DNA of 64,000 bases from JAFAGX01 sp035623335. Lineage in GTDB: Bacteria; Acidobacteriota; Terriglobia; Terriglobales; Acidobacteriaceae. A model generated the notes under the pieces. The model did no database searches. It had not been told where the DNA came from and worked only from the letters and a program-made list of their open reading frames with translations. Each line of letters starts with the position of its first letter. The stretch's first letter is position 1. The DNA lies in contig DASPTQ010000012.1 in NCBI GenBank assembly GCA_035623335.1, positions 1 to 64,000 of the forward strand, written 5' to 3'. Shown in pieces: positions 1-8,294 of the stretch. The position numbers and the translations under genes are program-made.

Positions 1-398
1 AAGGCGAACTGCCCGGCCTGGGCTTGAATCGGCAGCGCGTTGGCCGAGGGTGGAGTCAAGTAAATGTTGGCCCAGGCCTTGGCTCCAAAGGCGCCAAGTG
101 CCAGGACCTCGGTTCCCACCAGAAGGAAAGCTGCAATTACCAACCCGGGAGCGCCGCCGGGAAAGCTTTTGATCCTTTCCCCAGGTCGAACTTGGGAGTA
201 TTTCCAGACGAAAATCGCCAGCAGAATTTGCGAGGCCAAGAAGGAAATGCCTGCCTCAGCCATGGTTTCCGACATCTGCTCGTCGATCGGAGCTCCGTGC
301 GTCGAAATGTCCTGGGGCATCCACCAGGTATGCTGCAGGATGGGAATGGCGGAACCGATTGCGATCACAATGAGGGTAATTGCAAAGACCTTCGCCAT
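1..398 (-). CDS. coxB: Cytochrome c oxidase subunit II-like protein, N-terminal part (runs off window)
   Basis: Read on the minus strand from an ATG at 398 preceded by GAGG, the frame stays open to the window edge (about 132 residues). It shows three hydrophobic stretches at about residues 3-22, 48-64 and 82-100, then a segment ending QAQAGQFAF. This resembles the membrane anchor of subunit II before its copper-binding cupredoxin domain, which would lie outside the window. It is the last visible gene of a minus-strand set with the cupredoxin-like protein, dihaem cytochrome c and haem-bearing outer-membrane-type protein, fitting an electron-transfer cluster ending in a terminal oxidase. The CuA ligands cannot be seen, so the family call is by layout and context. 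Confidence 0.68.
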   Translation of the reverse strand, partial: MAKVFAITLIVIAIGSAIPILQHTWWMPQDISTHGAPIDEQMSETMAEAGISFLASQILLAIFVWKYSQVRPGERIKSFPGGAPGLVIAAFLLVGTEVLALGAFGAKAWANIYLTPPSANALPIQAQAGQFA

Positions 399-487
399 AT
401 CTCGCCTCGTTTGGTCCAGCTGTCAGACCGGTCGTTCTACTTCTTGTTGGAGCCAGCGATCGAGATCAGCAGCTCCCCGTCCGGTTT

Positions 488-1240
488 CTATTTCGCCTTG
501 AAGGTGAAATCCGCCTTGCCTGCCTGTCCTGCGGCCACGGTTACGCTCTGCGTCTGGGTACCATACTCCTCTTGCCAGGCAGTAACTGTGTAGGCACCCG
601 CGGGTACACCTTTAATCGTGTAAGATCCGTTGTCGTCCGAGACCGCGTACGGTCCTTTGACGACGGCGTGCCAGCCGTGCATCCAGGGATGGATGTTGCA
701 TTTCACCGAGATGGCAACCTCCTGGGCTTTCCAGCTGGTCTCGATAGGCGGCGCCCCTGGCGGCTGAGACTTGTTCCATCCGATATTGCCACCGCCGGGA
801 GCCGGGAGTGGGTGAATGTTGTGCCCCGTCTGATCGCTCGTGACCACCTTAAACTTCTGGTCTGGGTTGAGGGCCAGAACGTGCGGTATATATTCACAGC
901 CTTTCTGATCGAAGGTAGGCTCTTCGGAAGACACCGCGCTAGCTTCATTCCCCGTGAGTCCTTGGGAGATGTAGAGAACGACACTCTTGAGACCGCCACT
1001 GGAACTAACGACAACGTTCTCCATGGCCGCGGGATTGTCTGCGTGTTGCTTCACGCAATAGGGATCCTTCGACATGTCAATGGGCTTCATGTGAGGGGCG
1101 GTCCCGCTAAGCTTTACCGTCCCGGTTATCGATCCCTCTCCCGCCGCACAGACCTTATGGTTCAAAATCATGGTCGCGGCTCCGACCAATGCCACAGCTG
1201 TTGCTACGGCCAACAATTTCTGTTGATAGTGATTCTTCAT
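488..1240 (-). CDS. Secreted cupredoxin-like protein with carboxypeptidase-regulatory-like tail
   Basis: A 250-residue protein with an AGGAGA ribosome site and an N-terminal signal peptide (hydrophobic to about residue 32). The centre has a plastocyanin-like arrangement: HNIHPLP near residue 140 and CNIHPWMHGW near residue 181 supply His, Cys, His and Met residues able to form a type 1 or related copper site. The C-terminal 60 residues (GSYTIKGVPAGAYTVTAW) look like a carboxypeptidase-regulatory beta-sandwich. Proteins of this build are often annotated as methylamine-utilisation or plastocyanin-like. Lying between a dihaem cytochrome c and CoxB, it probably serves as a periplasmic copper electron carrier. 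The partner specificity is inferred. Confidence 0.75.
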   Translation of the reverse strand: MKNHYQQKLLAVATAVALVGAATMILNHKVCAAGEGSITGTVKLSGTAPHMKPIDMSKDPYCVKQHADNPAAMENVVVSSSGGLKSVVLYISQGLTGNEASAVSSEEPTFDQKGCEYIPHVLALNPDQKFKVVTSDQTGHNIHPLPAPGGGNIGWNKSQPPGAPPIETSWKAQEVAISVKCNIHPWMHGWHAVVKGPYAVSDDNGSYTIKGVPAGAYTVTAWQEEYGTQTQSVTVAAGQAGKADFTFKAK

Positions 1241-1274
1241 GGTCTTTCTCCTGCTCGGGTCCCCTCGCTTCGCA

Positions 1275-2165
1275 TTAGGGATTGGGATTAACTGGCTTTA
1301 ATCCGAGTTGCCTGGCTATGTCGTGTTCCTTGGCGTTGTTCTTGTCGGGTTTCTCGAGCGTCCTCAGATAGAACACCAAATCCCAGGCCTCATCCGGCTT
1401 GATATTGTCGGAAAAGGAAGGCATCGGCGTACCATCGAGGCCGGTCATAAAGATCCGATAGAGGTCGCTGTCGCTACTGCCGCACTTGGGACGCGCACCG
1501 GCGGCAAAGTTATAGGGAGCAATGGTACGGCCGAGGTCGTCCTGCAGCGTAGAAGCCGAGGGTCCGTTGGCCATGCCCTGGACACCATGACACTTCCAAC
1601 ATTGCACCCGGTTAAAAACGTCCTGGCCCGCCTTGACCTTGTCCGGGGTAATTTCGGGCTCCGGCGGGATCTGGATCGGTGTTCCCGCCTTTTCCGTTTG
1701 CCAACGCGGGGAGAAATGCTTGATCCAGGCCACTAAGTCCGCGCGATCCTGTTTCGTAAGTTGGTTCCATACCGGCATATTCGAGCGATCCAAGCCGCGG
1801 CCGATGGTGTCAAACAGATCCTGATCGGTGGGCAGTGTCCCGGTAGGTGTGGAACGGCACTTAAATACGGCCAAGGTGAAGTCACGCGGCCGGAAGTTGC
1901 CGGGGGAAACCGTAGGGTCGAGCCACGGGGCAACCTCGCCGTTGCCATCGCCAAGCGGGCCATGGCAACTCACGCAGTACCTGCGATAGAGCAAAGCTGC
2001 CCGCTCGGGATTCCCCGTGAGACCGGCGACCTGACTGCTAGCCGCCGGCGAATGGAGCCACTGCTCCTCCTGCACCGTCGTGACCTGCGCTCTAGAGGTA
2101 ATACTCAGCGCCATGACAGCGACCGCGACGATCACTACGAAACCATGGATCGAGTCTTTCCGCAT
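1275..2165 (-). CDS. Periplasmic dihaem cytochrome c
   Basis: A 296-residue protein with a strong GGAGGAGG site and a signal peptide (VVIVAVAVMALSITSRAQ). Two haem c attachment motifs are visible, CVSCH at residues 64-68 and CWKCH at 189-193, each opening a separate cytochrome c domain. Candidate distal methionines occur at SNMPVW (about 130) and GTPMPSF (about 244). It is transcribed with the outer-membrane-type CxxCH protein upstream and the cupredoxin-like protein and CoxB downstream, so it likely passes electrons in the periplasm toward the oxidase. The domain call is firm; the exact redox partner is inferred from gene order. Confidence 0.88.
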   Translation of the reverse strand: MRKDSIHGFVVIVAVAVMALSITSRAQVTTVQEEQWLHSPAASSQVAGLTGNPERAALLYRRYCVSCHGPLGDGNGEVAPWLDPTVSPGNFRPRDFTLAVFKCRSTPTGTLPTDQDLFDTIGRGLDRSNMPVWNQLTKQDRADLVAWIKHFSPRWQTEKAGTPIQIPPEPEITPDKVKAGQDVFNRVQCWKCHGVQGMANGPSASTLQDDLGRTIAPYNFAAGARPKCGSSDSDLYRIFMTGLDGTPMPSFSDNIKPDEAWDLVFYLRTLEKPDKNNAKEHDIARQLGLKPVNPNP

Positions 2166-2180
2166 TTGCTGTCCTCCTCC

Positions 2181-3668
2181 TTAGAAAGCGAAGTCAACTG
2201 CGATGAGCAGTTCGCTCGAGTTTAGGGTGGTGCCCACTCCAGTGACCGTGTTCGGTGGCCCCGCGCCATTCTGTTGGAACACGTTGAATTCGGGCTGCAA
2301 GGCCATGCCGGCGCGGCTACTCATAAAGGGGTTGTAGCGAAAGATGATATCCCACAGATTGATGTTTCCCAGGTGGGCCGGGGACGGGCCCACGATTCCC
2401 GTGGGTCCAGCTCCGACATAGCCGGGTCCGTTCGCCTGTTGCGACATCCGCTCTGCCTCATAGCGTGCAAGGAAGATCATCTGCGGACTGAAAACGTAGC
2501 GAGCTTCGATGGTATAGCCATTCCAACTGGGTGAGCGCGATCCAACCGGAAGCACTGTTCCCGGCGTATTGTTGGCCAGGCAGCCACCTGTAGGACCGGG
2601 AGCCGTACATAGGACGCCACCGTCGCCGTCCGTGTTGACTGCGTTGCCATAACCTTGGCCAAACCACACGTTGTCAGAGCCGTGCTGCGTGACTACGTTG
2701 AGGTCAAAGTGCGACCCTAAGTAAAGTTGCCCAGTGAAGCCGACCCGATAGAAACCTTTATTGCCAATTCCTGAACCAGGAATGGGCACCCCACCCGAGG
2801 TACGGAAGTAGGTTGCCGCTTCCCCTCCAAAGTAGTACGCCCCAATACGTTGTACCCCCAACTTTCCGGTATCAAACCCCTGGTCGAAGGTTAAATATGT
2901 GCTATAGGAGTTCGATCCGAAAGTCAGGTTCACATTGCCATCCACGGAACTCAGCAGGGCCGCGGAAACGCGGGTGCGATCATTTACCGAATGTCCCAAG
3001 TATTCCAGGCCGAGTTGGTTATCCCCCAGTTGCCCGAAGATGTTTTGATCGCCCAGAGGAATGTAGTGATAGGTTTGATATTCTCCATTCCCGGTGAGTG
3101 CGACCGAACGCTTTTCCGAAAGCAAGTTGTTGAGCTCGAATTTACCGAACTTGACGTTGAGCCAAGGGCTGCCAAAAATGTTATCGAAGCGCGCCATGAC
3201 GGTCTCAAAATGGAATGCACCGGTATTATCCGAGGATGGCAGAACGAAGAAAGAGATGTTCTTCTCGAGCGTACCGCCTGTATGGAAGTCGAGACCGCTG
3301 AGATCAAACCCGGTAGTCGTGAGGCTCTTATTTACCGTTCCGGAAGGTGTTGTGGGATTGACGCCGTTGTAGGTGTCCTGGGCGGTATTTTGGCTGATCC
3401 GATGCCAGATGGGCGTGATGCGGAAGGTGATCGGCCAATACGACGGATTCTGCCAGATCGGGGCGTCGCGGTCGTTCATGAGCTGGTAGCCGTTGTCTCT
3501 AAACTTTAGTCCGAAGTTATTCAGAATCGGCCAAGTCTCATGGCATGCCGAACAGCGCAGACCGTATTTGCGGGCGAATGCGGGTATGGCATTGGCCTTC
3601 GGTGCTGCGGCCAACGCCAACACGACCACTACCAAGCAGCCGGCAAAAGAACGACGGGGGAAAGTCAT
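2181..3668 (-). CDS. Predicted outer-membrane beta-barrel protein with one haem c motif
   Basis: A 495-residue protein with a signal peptide ending at about residue 27 and a single CSACH haem-attachment motif at residues 39-43, immediately after the mature start. The rest is rich in alternating polar and aromatic residues (FRITPIWHR, GFYRVGFTGQLYLGSHFDLNVV) and ends in VDFAF, typical of an outer-membrane barrel C-terminus. A haem at the head of a porin-like barrel would suit electron transfer at the outer membrane, although such proteins are usually called hypothetical cytochromes. It is the first gene of the minus-strand redox operon, with the 3669-4351 gap as its likely promoter region. Confidence 0.7.
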   Translation of the reverse strand: MTFPRRSFAGCLVVVVLALAAAPKANAIPAFARKYGLRCSACHETWPILNNFGLKFRDNGYQLMNDRDAPIWQNPSYWPITFRITPIWHRISQNTAQDTYNGVNPTTPSGTVNKSLTTTGFDLSGLDFHTGGTLEKNISFFVLPSSDNTGAFHFETVMARFDNIFGSPWLNVKFGKFELNNLLSEKRSVALTGNGEYQTYHYIPLGDQNIFGQLGDNQLGLEYLGHSVNDRTRVSAALLSSVDGNVNLTFGSNSYSTYLTFDQGFDTGKLGVQRIGAYYFGGEAATYFRTSGGVPIPGSGIGNKGFYRVGFTGQLYLGSHFDLNVVTQHGSDNVWFGQGYGNAVNTDGDGGVLCTAPGPTGGCLANNTPGTVLPVGSRSPSWNGYTIEARYVFSPQMIFLARYEAERMSQQANGPGYVGAGPTGIVGPSPAHLGNINLWDIIFRYNPFMSSRAGMALQPEFNVFQQNGAGPPNTVTGVGTTLNSSELLIAVDFAF

Positions 3669-4351
3669 TCTAACCTCCTGTGTTGCAAGTCACGGGCAAG
3701 CTATTTTTGTGGATGGAAGGCACAGCTTAGAACGTCTTCCGTCCTTGGCAATGATTCCCGGGAGTCTTGCTGTCTGACTCCGGCAAATCCATGCCCTGAA
3801 CTACTACCCCTGTGCGCGTAGGGGCACTTTAGTATCACGATCGCGAGAACGCTGTCAAGCGAAAATAAGCAGGACGAATCTACGAGATCAAGAAAACTGA
3901 TCGCCGCCGGTAATGTTCACGCTACGGATCAGCATTTTTGCCGCAAGATACTCCCTTGGATTAGCCTCCCATGAACTAGAACCAACGGGCACATAGCGCC
4001 GAAGTTCGACTCTTCACCCCCTTGGACTAGGCTCCGCGATCCCGGATCTCGAATGGCGCCGGCTGCAATTTCCTGCATAGTAACCTACGAGTTTCCCGGA
4101 TCTTCGCAAAGGCAGAACTAGACCTCGCGTCTTGCATCTTCGATGTCACGGCCAGAGAAACACCCGCCCGCGCAATCTTCCTCGAAAACCGGGCCCCCAA
4201 ACCAGCGCGAGAACGCGCCGCCTGCGGGCTTCCTAAGGGTTCGAGGCAGTTGACAGACGGGCTGGCAGAGAGGTACAGGTAGAAGGCAGAAACGGTCGCC
4301 GGCCACACACGATCCGAACCAGAGCCCGGAGACGGACAGCAGCTGGGGTAC
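3669..4351. other. Divergent intergenic region
   Basis: About 680 bases separate the minus-strand redox operon from the plus-strand SH3-protein pair, so promoters for both must lie here. I see no convincing protein, RNA gene or strong consensus promoter. The open frames in it have no recognisable domains. Confidence 0.5.
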
Positions 4352-5296
4352 ATGGGTCCTATTGCCGAACAGAAAGAGATTCCAACCGGTCCCCTATCTC
4401 GGAACCAAGCTCTCGCTCTGAGAGAGGACCTTCTGCCCAGGGCTAGGGGGCGGGGGCTCCGCCCCGCACTTTCGATTTTCGTGCTCCTCGCGATGGTGGT
4501 CCCGCTCTACGCAAAGACCAAGGCGGACGCTGAGGCAAACTTCTCGACGGAAGTCCAAGCTCCGGAGAGTGAAGTTCTGCAAGCCGTGAAGGACGTGGTG
4601 AACGACGGAATGATTCAGGGCAGCAAAGAGTACAACCGTGACCGATATGTGGAGAACGCCGTTGCCGCGCCTTCCTCGCCCCTATTCCCGCAGTGGACCG
4701 ATCCCGGCACGGTCTTCTACAAGGTGCGGACCAAAGTGTTGGCTCCGATGAACTTCAAAGGAAGCAATGACGAGGGCACGATTGCGGTACGCTACGTCGT
4801 GCAGAGCAAAGGTCCGCAGCAAACCATCGTCCGCATCGATGCGGTCTTCGTCGAAGATTTTCGACGCGTGTCCCATCGCTCCAACGGCACGGTGGAAAGT
4901 ACGGAGTACAAGGACATTCAAGAGCACGTCGACGCCATGGAGTTGCAGAAGAAGCAGGCCGCGGAAAGTGAGCAACATCGTCAGGAAGTATTGGCCCAAC
5001 GCAGCCTCGATGAGAAGAAGCAACAGGAGCAAGCCTCCGCGGTTCAGCCAGCACCAACCTCGGACGAAAACCTGGAACAGCACATACAGAATTTACGCCA
5101 CGAAGTCGAACGGGTCGTGAAAGTGTCCGGCACCCAGCTCAAGTCGGCTCCGTTCGCTAGCGCCACCAACCTCAAAACGATGAACGGAGGTGACCAGGTG
5201 GTGGTCCTCATCGTGACTCCTTATTGGTATGGCGTCGAGACCGAGGAAGGGCAACACGGGTGGATCAACCGTTCCGAGTTGGAGCCTCTGCCATGA
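4352..5296 (+). CDS. Secreted SH3-like domain protein, first of a coupled pair
   Basis: A 314-residue protein; the ATG at 4352 leaves about 35 residues before the hydrophobic signal segment (ALSIFVLLAMVVPLYA), so a later non-ATG start is possible. The mature part has an alpha/beta region (about 65-185) of unknown family, a glutamine/lysine-rich helix, and a C-terminal 60-residue segment resembling a bacterial SH3 domain (VVVLIVTPYWYGVETEEGQHGWINRSELE). SH3-like modules of this type usually bind cell-wall or peptide ligands. Its TGA overlaps the ATG of the next gene, which carries a similar segment, so the two are probably co-translated and act together. Substrate unknown. Confidence 0.6.
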   Translation: MGPIAEQKEIPTGPLSRNQALALREDLLPRARGRGLRPALSIFVLLAMVVPLYAKTKADAEANFSTEVQAPESEVLQAVKDVVNDGMIQGSKEYNRDRYVENAVAAPSSPLFPQWTDPGTVFYKVRTKVLAPMNFKGSNDEGTIAVRYVVQSKGPQQTIVRIDAVFVEDFRRVSHRSNGTVESTEYKDIQEHVDAMELQKKQAAESEQHRQEVLAQRSLDEKKQQEQASAVQPAPTSDENLEQHIQNLRHEVERVVKVSGTQLKSAPFASATNLKTMNGGDQVVVLIVTPYWYGVETEEGQHGWINRSELEPLP

Positions 5297-6627
5297 TCTC
5301 TCGACCTGCGGCTGAAAGGCTTGGTCGAGGCCGCAAGACAGTTTGCGGGCTCCTGCTATGGGTTGGACTTGCGCCCTACAGCGCGGCGCAAACGGTTCCC
5401 TACGAGCGGACCTTCCCTCAGTCCAAAGCGGACGTAGAGAAAGCGTTGCAGGAACTGCAATCATCGAAAGCCGGGAGACTGCCTACTTTGGACGGCTTCG
5501 CCGATCCGGGAGATCGCCCATTCGATAATTTTCAGCGGGGCTACTATCAGTGCACGGTGCAGGTCACTTCCGCGCCCTCTGGCGGATCGCTGGTACGGGT
5601 CAGCGCCAAGCTCACGGCGTGGTACGCCGATCCTGCCGGCTCGAAATCCGGATACCAGTTGCTTCCCTCCAACGGGCGGATCGAGACGGACTTTCTCGAT
5701 CGATTGCAGGAGGCTCTCGGCGGGGCCGTCGCGAAGAGTTCACCGACCTCGCCTCGGGCGCAACCCGCGCCGGCCGTCCAGCCCCTGCCTATTGTGACGG
5801 ACGCTTCTGTGCCAGCGGGCTCTGCTCCACTGCCGGGTGAGCCGAGTGCCTCTTCGAAGACGACCGGTAGCTCGCCTTTCAAGCTTGACACGACCCCGAG
5901 TGAGAATTCGGGTACGCGGCCAGTCGCCGCCGACCCGCACAACGACGAACTCAACCAGCAGGCCAAGAGCCTCGAGGAGATTCTTCGCAACCAGTCCCAT
6001 CCCAAGAACCTGGTTGCCGTTAGGGAATCTCGCACTCCCGTCTATATGAGTCCGAGCGATGGCGCCAAGGTTTTGTTCCTGGCTTCGACCCAAGATGAAT
6101 TCGAACTGCTGGATATGAACCCCACCTGGGTGCATGTCCGCATTTCCGGGATTTCGCGAGGATGGATCCACCGTAGCAGCGTGGAAATGCCCGATGCCCT
6201 GGCGTCGGGACCGGAGAAAAAGTCACCCGCTGTCTCCCCGCCTCCTTCCGCATCCGCCAACAAGGCACCCTTTCAGGTGGAGAACGAGGAAATCGCGTCC
6301 TTCCCTGGCAGCTGGGAACCCCTGCGCGGAAAGACGGTGAAGATCATCTCCGTGCAGGAGGCGCAGGGCAAAGCTGACCAGACGAACTCGCAAGCCAAGC
6401 TTGCGTTTGCCAAATCTCTGTTCGACCGGGAGTACGCCGAGCTCACGCGAGGTACGAGCATGGCAGCCGGAGTGGTGGTGGTATTCGATGCCGAAGATGG
6501 CGGAATGATGGCCACAACCCTGCCGGTACTCGAACAGTGGAAATCGGGAACCTTATCCGAACAAGCCATGTGGCATCGCTGTTACTTTGATCCGCCGGAC
6601 ATGTTTCGCTCTTCTTCTACTCCGTAA
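5293..6627 (+). CDS. Secreted SH3-like domain protein, second of a coupled pair
   Basis: The start was placed at the ATG at 5293, which overlaps the previous stop (ATGA) and directly precedes a signal segment (VCGLLLWVGLAPYSAAQ); the longer reading frame would begin inside the upstream gene. The product is 444 residues. Residues about 30-135 resemble the corresponding region of the upstream protein, a Pro/Ser-rich linker follows, then an SH3-like segment (about 240-300, ending SGISRGWIHRSSVEM) and a C-terminal alpha/beta domain containing AAGVVVVFDAEDGGMMATTL. The C-terminal domain was not recognised. Partner and function remain unknown. Confidence 0.6.
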   Translation: MISRPAAERLGRGRKTVCGLLLWVGLAPYSAAQTVPYERTFPQSKADVEKALQELQSSKAGRLPTLDGFADPGDRPFDNFQRGYYQCTVQVTSAPSGGSLVRVSAKLTAWYADPAGSKSGYQLLPSNGRIETDFLDRLQEALGGAVAKSSPTSPRAQPAPAVQPLPIVTDASVPAGSAPLPGEPSASSKTTGSSPFKLDTTPSENSGTRPVAADPHNDELNQQAKSLEEILRNQSHPKNLVAVRESRTPVYMSPSDGAKVLFLASTQDEFELLDMNPTWVHVRISGISRGWIHRSSVEMPDALASGPEKKSPAVSPPPSASANKAPFQVENEEIASFPGSWEPLRGKTVKIISVQEAQGKADQTNSQAKLAFAKSLFDREYAELTRGTSMAAGVVVVFDAEDGGMMATTLPVLEQWKSGTLSEQAMWHRCYFDPPDMFRSSSTP

Positions 6628-6822
6628 GCCCTCTCCTGGTTCCGCCGATCGCCGGCTGACGAGAGTCGACACCCAGGATCTCCTGGTGTTGCGTGCTTGG
6701 CGACGTGAGCAAATTTCTTGAGCAAATTGTCTGACGGTATCGAGTGGGAGTCGCCAGGCGAAATCACTGCGCCGCGCACTCAAGGAAACGAATCTCAGAG
6801 GAATGGAACTCTTCGGGGATCT

Positions 6823-6897
6823 TGGAGGCGCGGGGCGGAATCGAACCGCCGAATAAAGGTTTTGCAGACCTCTCCCTTACCACTTGGGTACCGCGCC
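6823..6897 (-). tRNA. tRNA-Cys (GCA)
   Basis: The reverse strand folds as a complete 75-nt cloverleaf: acceptor stem GGCGCGG/CCGCGCC, anticodon stem GAGGT/ACCTT around loop CTGCAAA with anticodon GCA, T-loop TTCGATTC, discriminator U as expected for tRNA-Cys, and an encoded CCA at 6825-6823. It bounds the left side of the accessory stretch. Confidence 0.93.
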
Positions 6898-7144
6898 CTC
6901 TTCTTGAGCAAAAACTTTCAACACAGCCTCATTGTAACTGCTCGAGGTTAGCTGCCTCAACCTCAGACGGCTTTGTGCGTGATCATAGTGCTCGCTGCGG
7001 CTGTCGTTGCCTATGGTTTCGCATCGTTCGACAGTATCCGGATCGCGTATCGCCAATCGTTGAAGCCGTTACGAAGCTCGCGTCGTAAAATCCCTAACAA
7101 GGAATTCGCCTCAACGCGGTCTGCCAGAGAGTGCAGCCGAGTGT

Positions 7145-7582
7145 ATGAAAGGCACCTGTGTGAACACTTTTCCATCGTTTGACGGTATCCGGATCGCTTA
7201 TCAGGACCAGGGTGACGGCCTGCCCGTCATCCTTTTGCACGGGGGTTTCGTTGATGGGCTGGGACAGTTCGGCGAGTTTGAGCGAATTCTTCCAATACTG
7301 GAGAAGCGGCAAGAGGCGTTCCGGCAAGTGTTCGGGGGATCGCTTCCACTACCGGATCCTCCGCTCGAAGGAAGGGCGGGCTTGTTCCGGGCATTGCTGG
7401 CCGCAGGCGCACGCGCCATTTTGCCGGATATGCGCGGGTTTGGGGCTTCCGACAAACCCCGCGACAAAACGGCTTACGAAGGTTCCGCCATGGCCCGAGA
7501 TGTCATCGCTCTCATTGACCACCTCCGTCTCGATGCTGTTGCACCGCGACAGATGGGAACAGTATTGTTCCGACGTTCGTGA
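7145..7582 (+). pseudogene. Truncated alpha/beta hydrolase
   Basis: The 145-residue frame starts like an alpha/beta hydrolase: FDGIRIAYQDQG, the oxyanion-loop VILLHGG, then ILPDMRGFGASDKP and DVIALIDHLRLDAV. The expected nucleophile elbow (Gly-x-Ser-x-Gly) is missing, because the frame switches after DAVA to unrelated sequence and stops. About 70-80% of a normal hydrolase domain, including the catalytic Asp and His, is absent. A 30-base stretch at the gene start (7173-7202) is repeated with three mismatches at 7022-7051, suggesting an earlier partial copy. I regard it as a dead gene. Confidence 0.7.
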
Positions 7583-7693
7583 AATAGCCACTGGACCATA
7601 CCTCTGCTCCGAGGGCACTAGCCACGATCCGCAAGGCAGCACGGGCAGCGGTAGAGTACCAGCCCATTGGCGGTCAGTTGCACAAAACCTGAC

Positions 7694-8086
7694 ATGGTTC
7701 CTGCTGGTGAAGACGCGCCGAAGCGGGCTGATGTCGTTGGATGGTCAGCGTTGATCGCCAACACTATTGCACCCGGCGACCGGAATTCTTACGGCCGTGG
7801 ACACCTGAAGGCAATCTCCAAATCCGCATGGGACTTGGCGAATTGGTTGACCCACCCAAACGGTGCGACAAGACCTGATGCCGAGATTGTGTTAGATGCC
7901 ACGCAGAACATCATTGACACTTTCGGAACCGCAGTCGTGCGGCATGAAAGCGGTGCTCCGGAACGATGTCCCGAATGCGGATCGTACTCCCTCGACGTAG
8001 GGTTCGAGCCCGAATTGATACCCCGTCCATACGTCTTGGAATGTGAGAATTGTGGTTGGCAGAAACAACAGGAGGAAACGGCGTGA
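7694..8086 (+). CDS. Hypothetical protein with C-terminal zinc-ribbon motif
   Basis: About 130 residues if translated from the ATG at 7694 (an upstream start at 7667 is possible; neither has a strong ribosome site). A helical region (LKAISKSAWDLANWLTHPN, then AEIVLDATQNIIDTFGTAVV) is followed by CPECG and CENCG pairs about 30 residues apart, a typical zinc ribbon. I do not recognise the family; the helical part is of a kind sometimes seen in abortive-infection or hypothetical accessory proteins. It sits in the disturbed accessory stretch after the broken hydrolase. Confidence 0.5.
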   Translation: MVPAGEDAPKRADVVGWSALIANTIAPGDRNSYGRGHLKAISKSAWDLANWLTHPNGATRPDAEIVLDATQNIIDTFGTAVVRHESGAPERCPECGSYSLDVGFEPELIPRPYVLECENCGWQKQQEETA

Positions 8087-8294
8087 TCTACGGCAGGAGA
8101 GGGGGCGCGTACGGAATACAAGATTTGACCAGTTCGTGCCTCGCGCTGCTGGAGTCAGCTACATCGACCACAACAACCCTTCCGCAAAGGCTGGTATCTA
8201 CACGCTCGACTTCTCGTATTAACTGTGATTAACTATTGGGCATCAGCGATGCTTAACTATCTGCACGTTGAGTAGGCTCTTTTGTGGGGTTTGA

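Noticed and set aside
380..1291. 303-codon plus-strand frame
   Set aside because: Antisense to the cupredoxin-like gene, with no signal, domain or ribosome site.
6823..6897. tRNA-Cys as possible tRNA-Sec because of the nearby UGA genes
   Set aside because: Anticodon is GCA, and acceptor and variable arm lengths are those of a normal tRNA-Cys.
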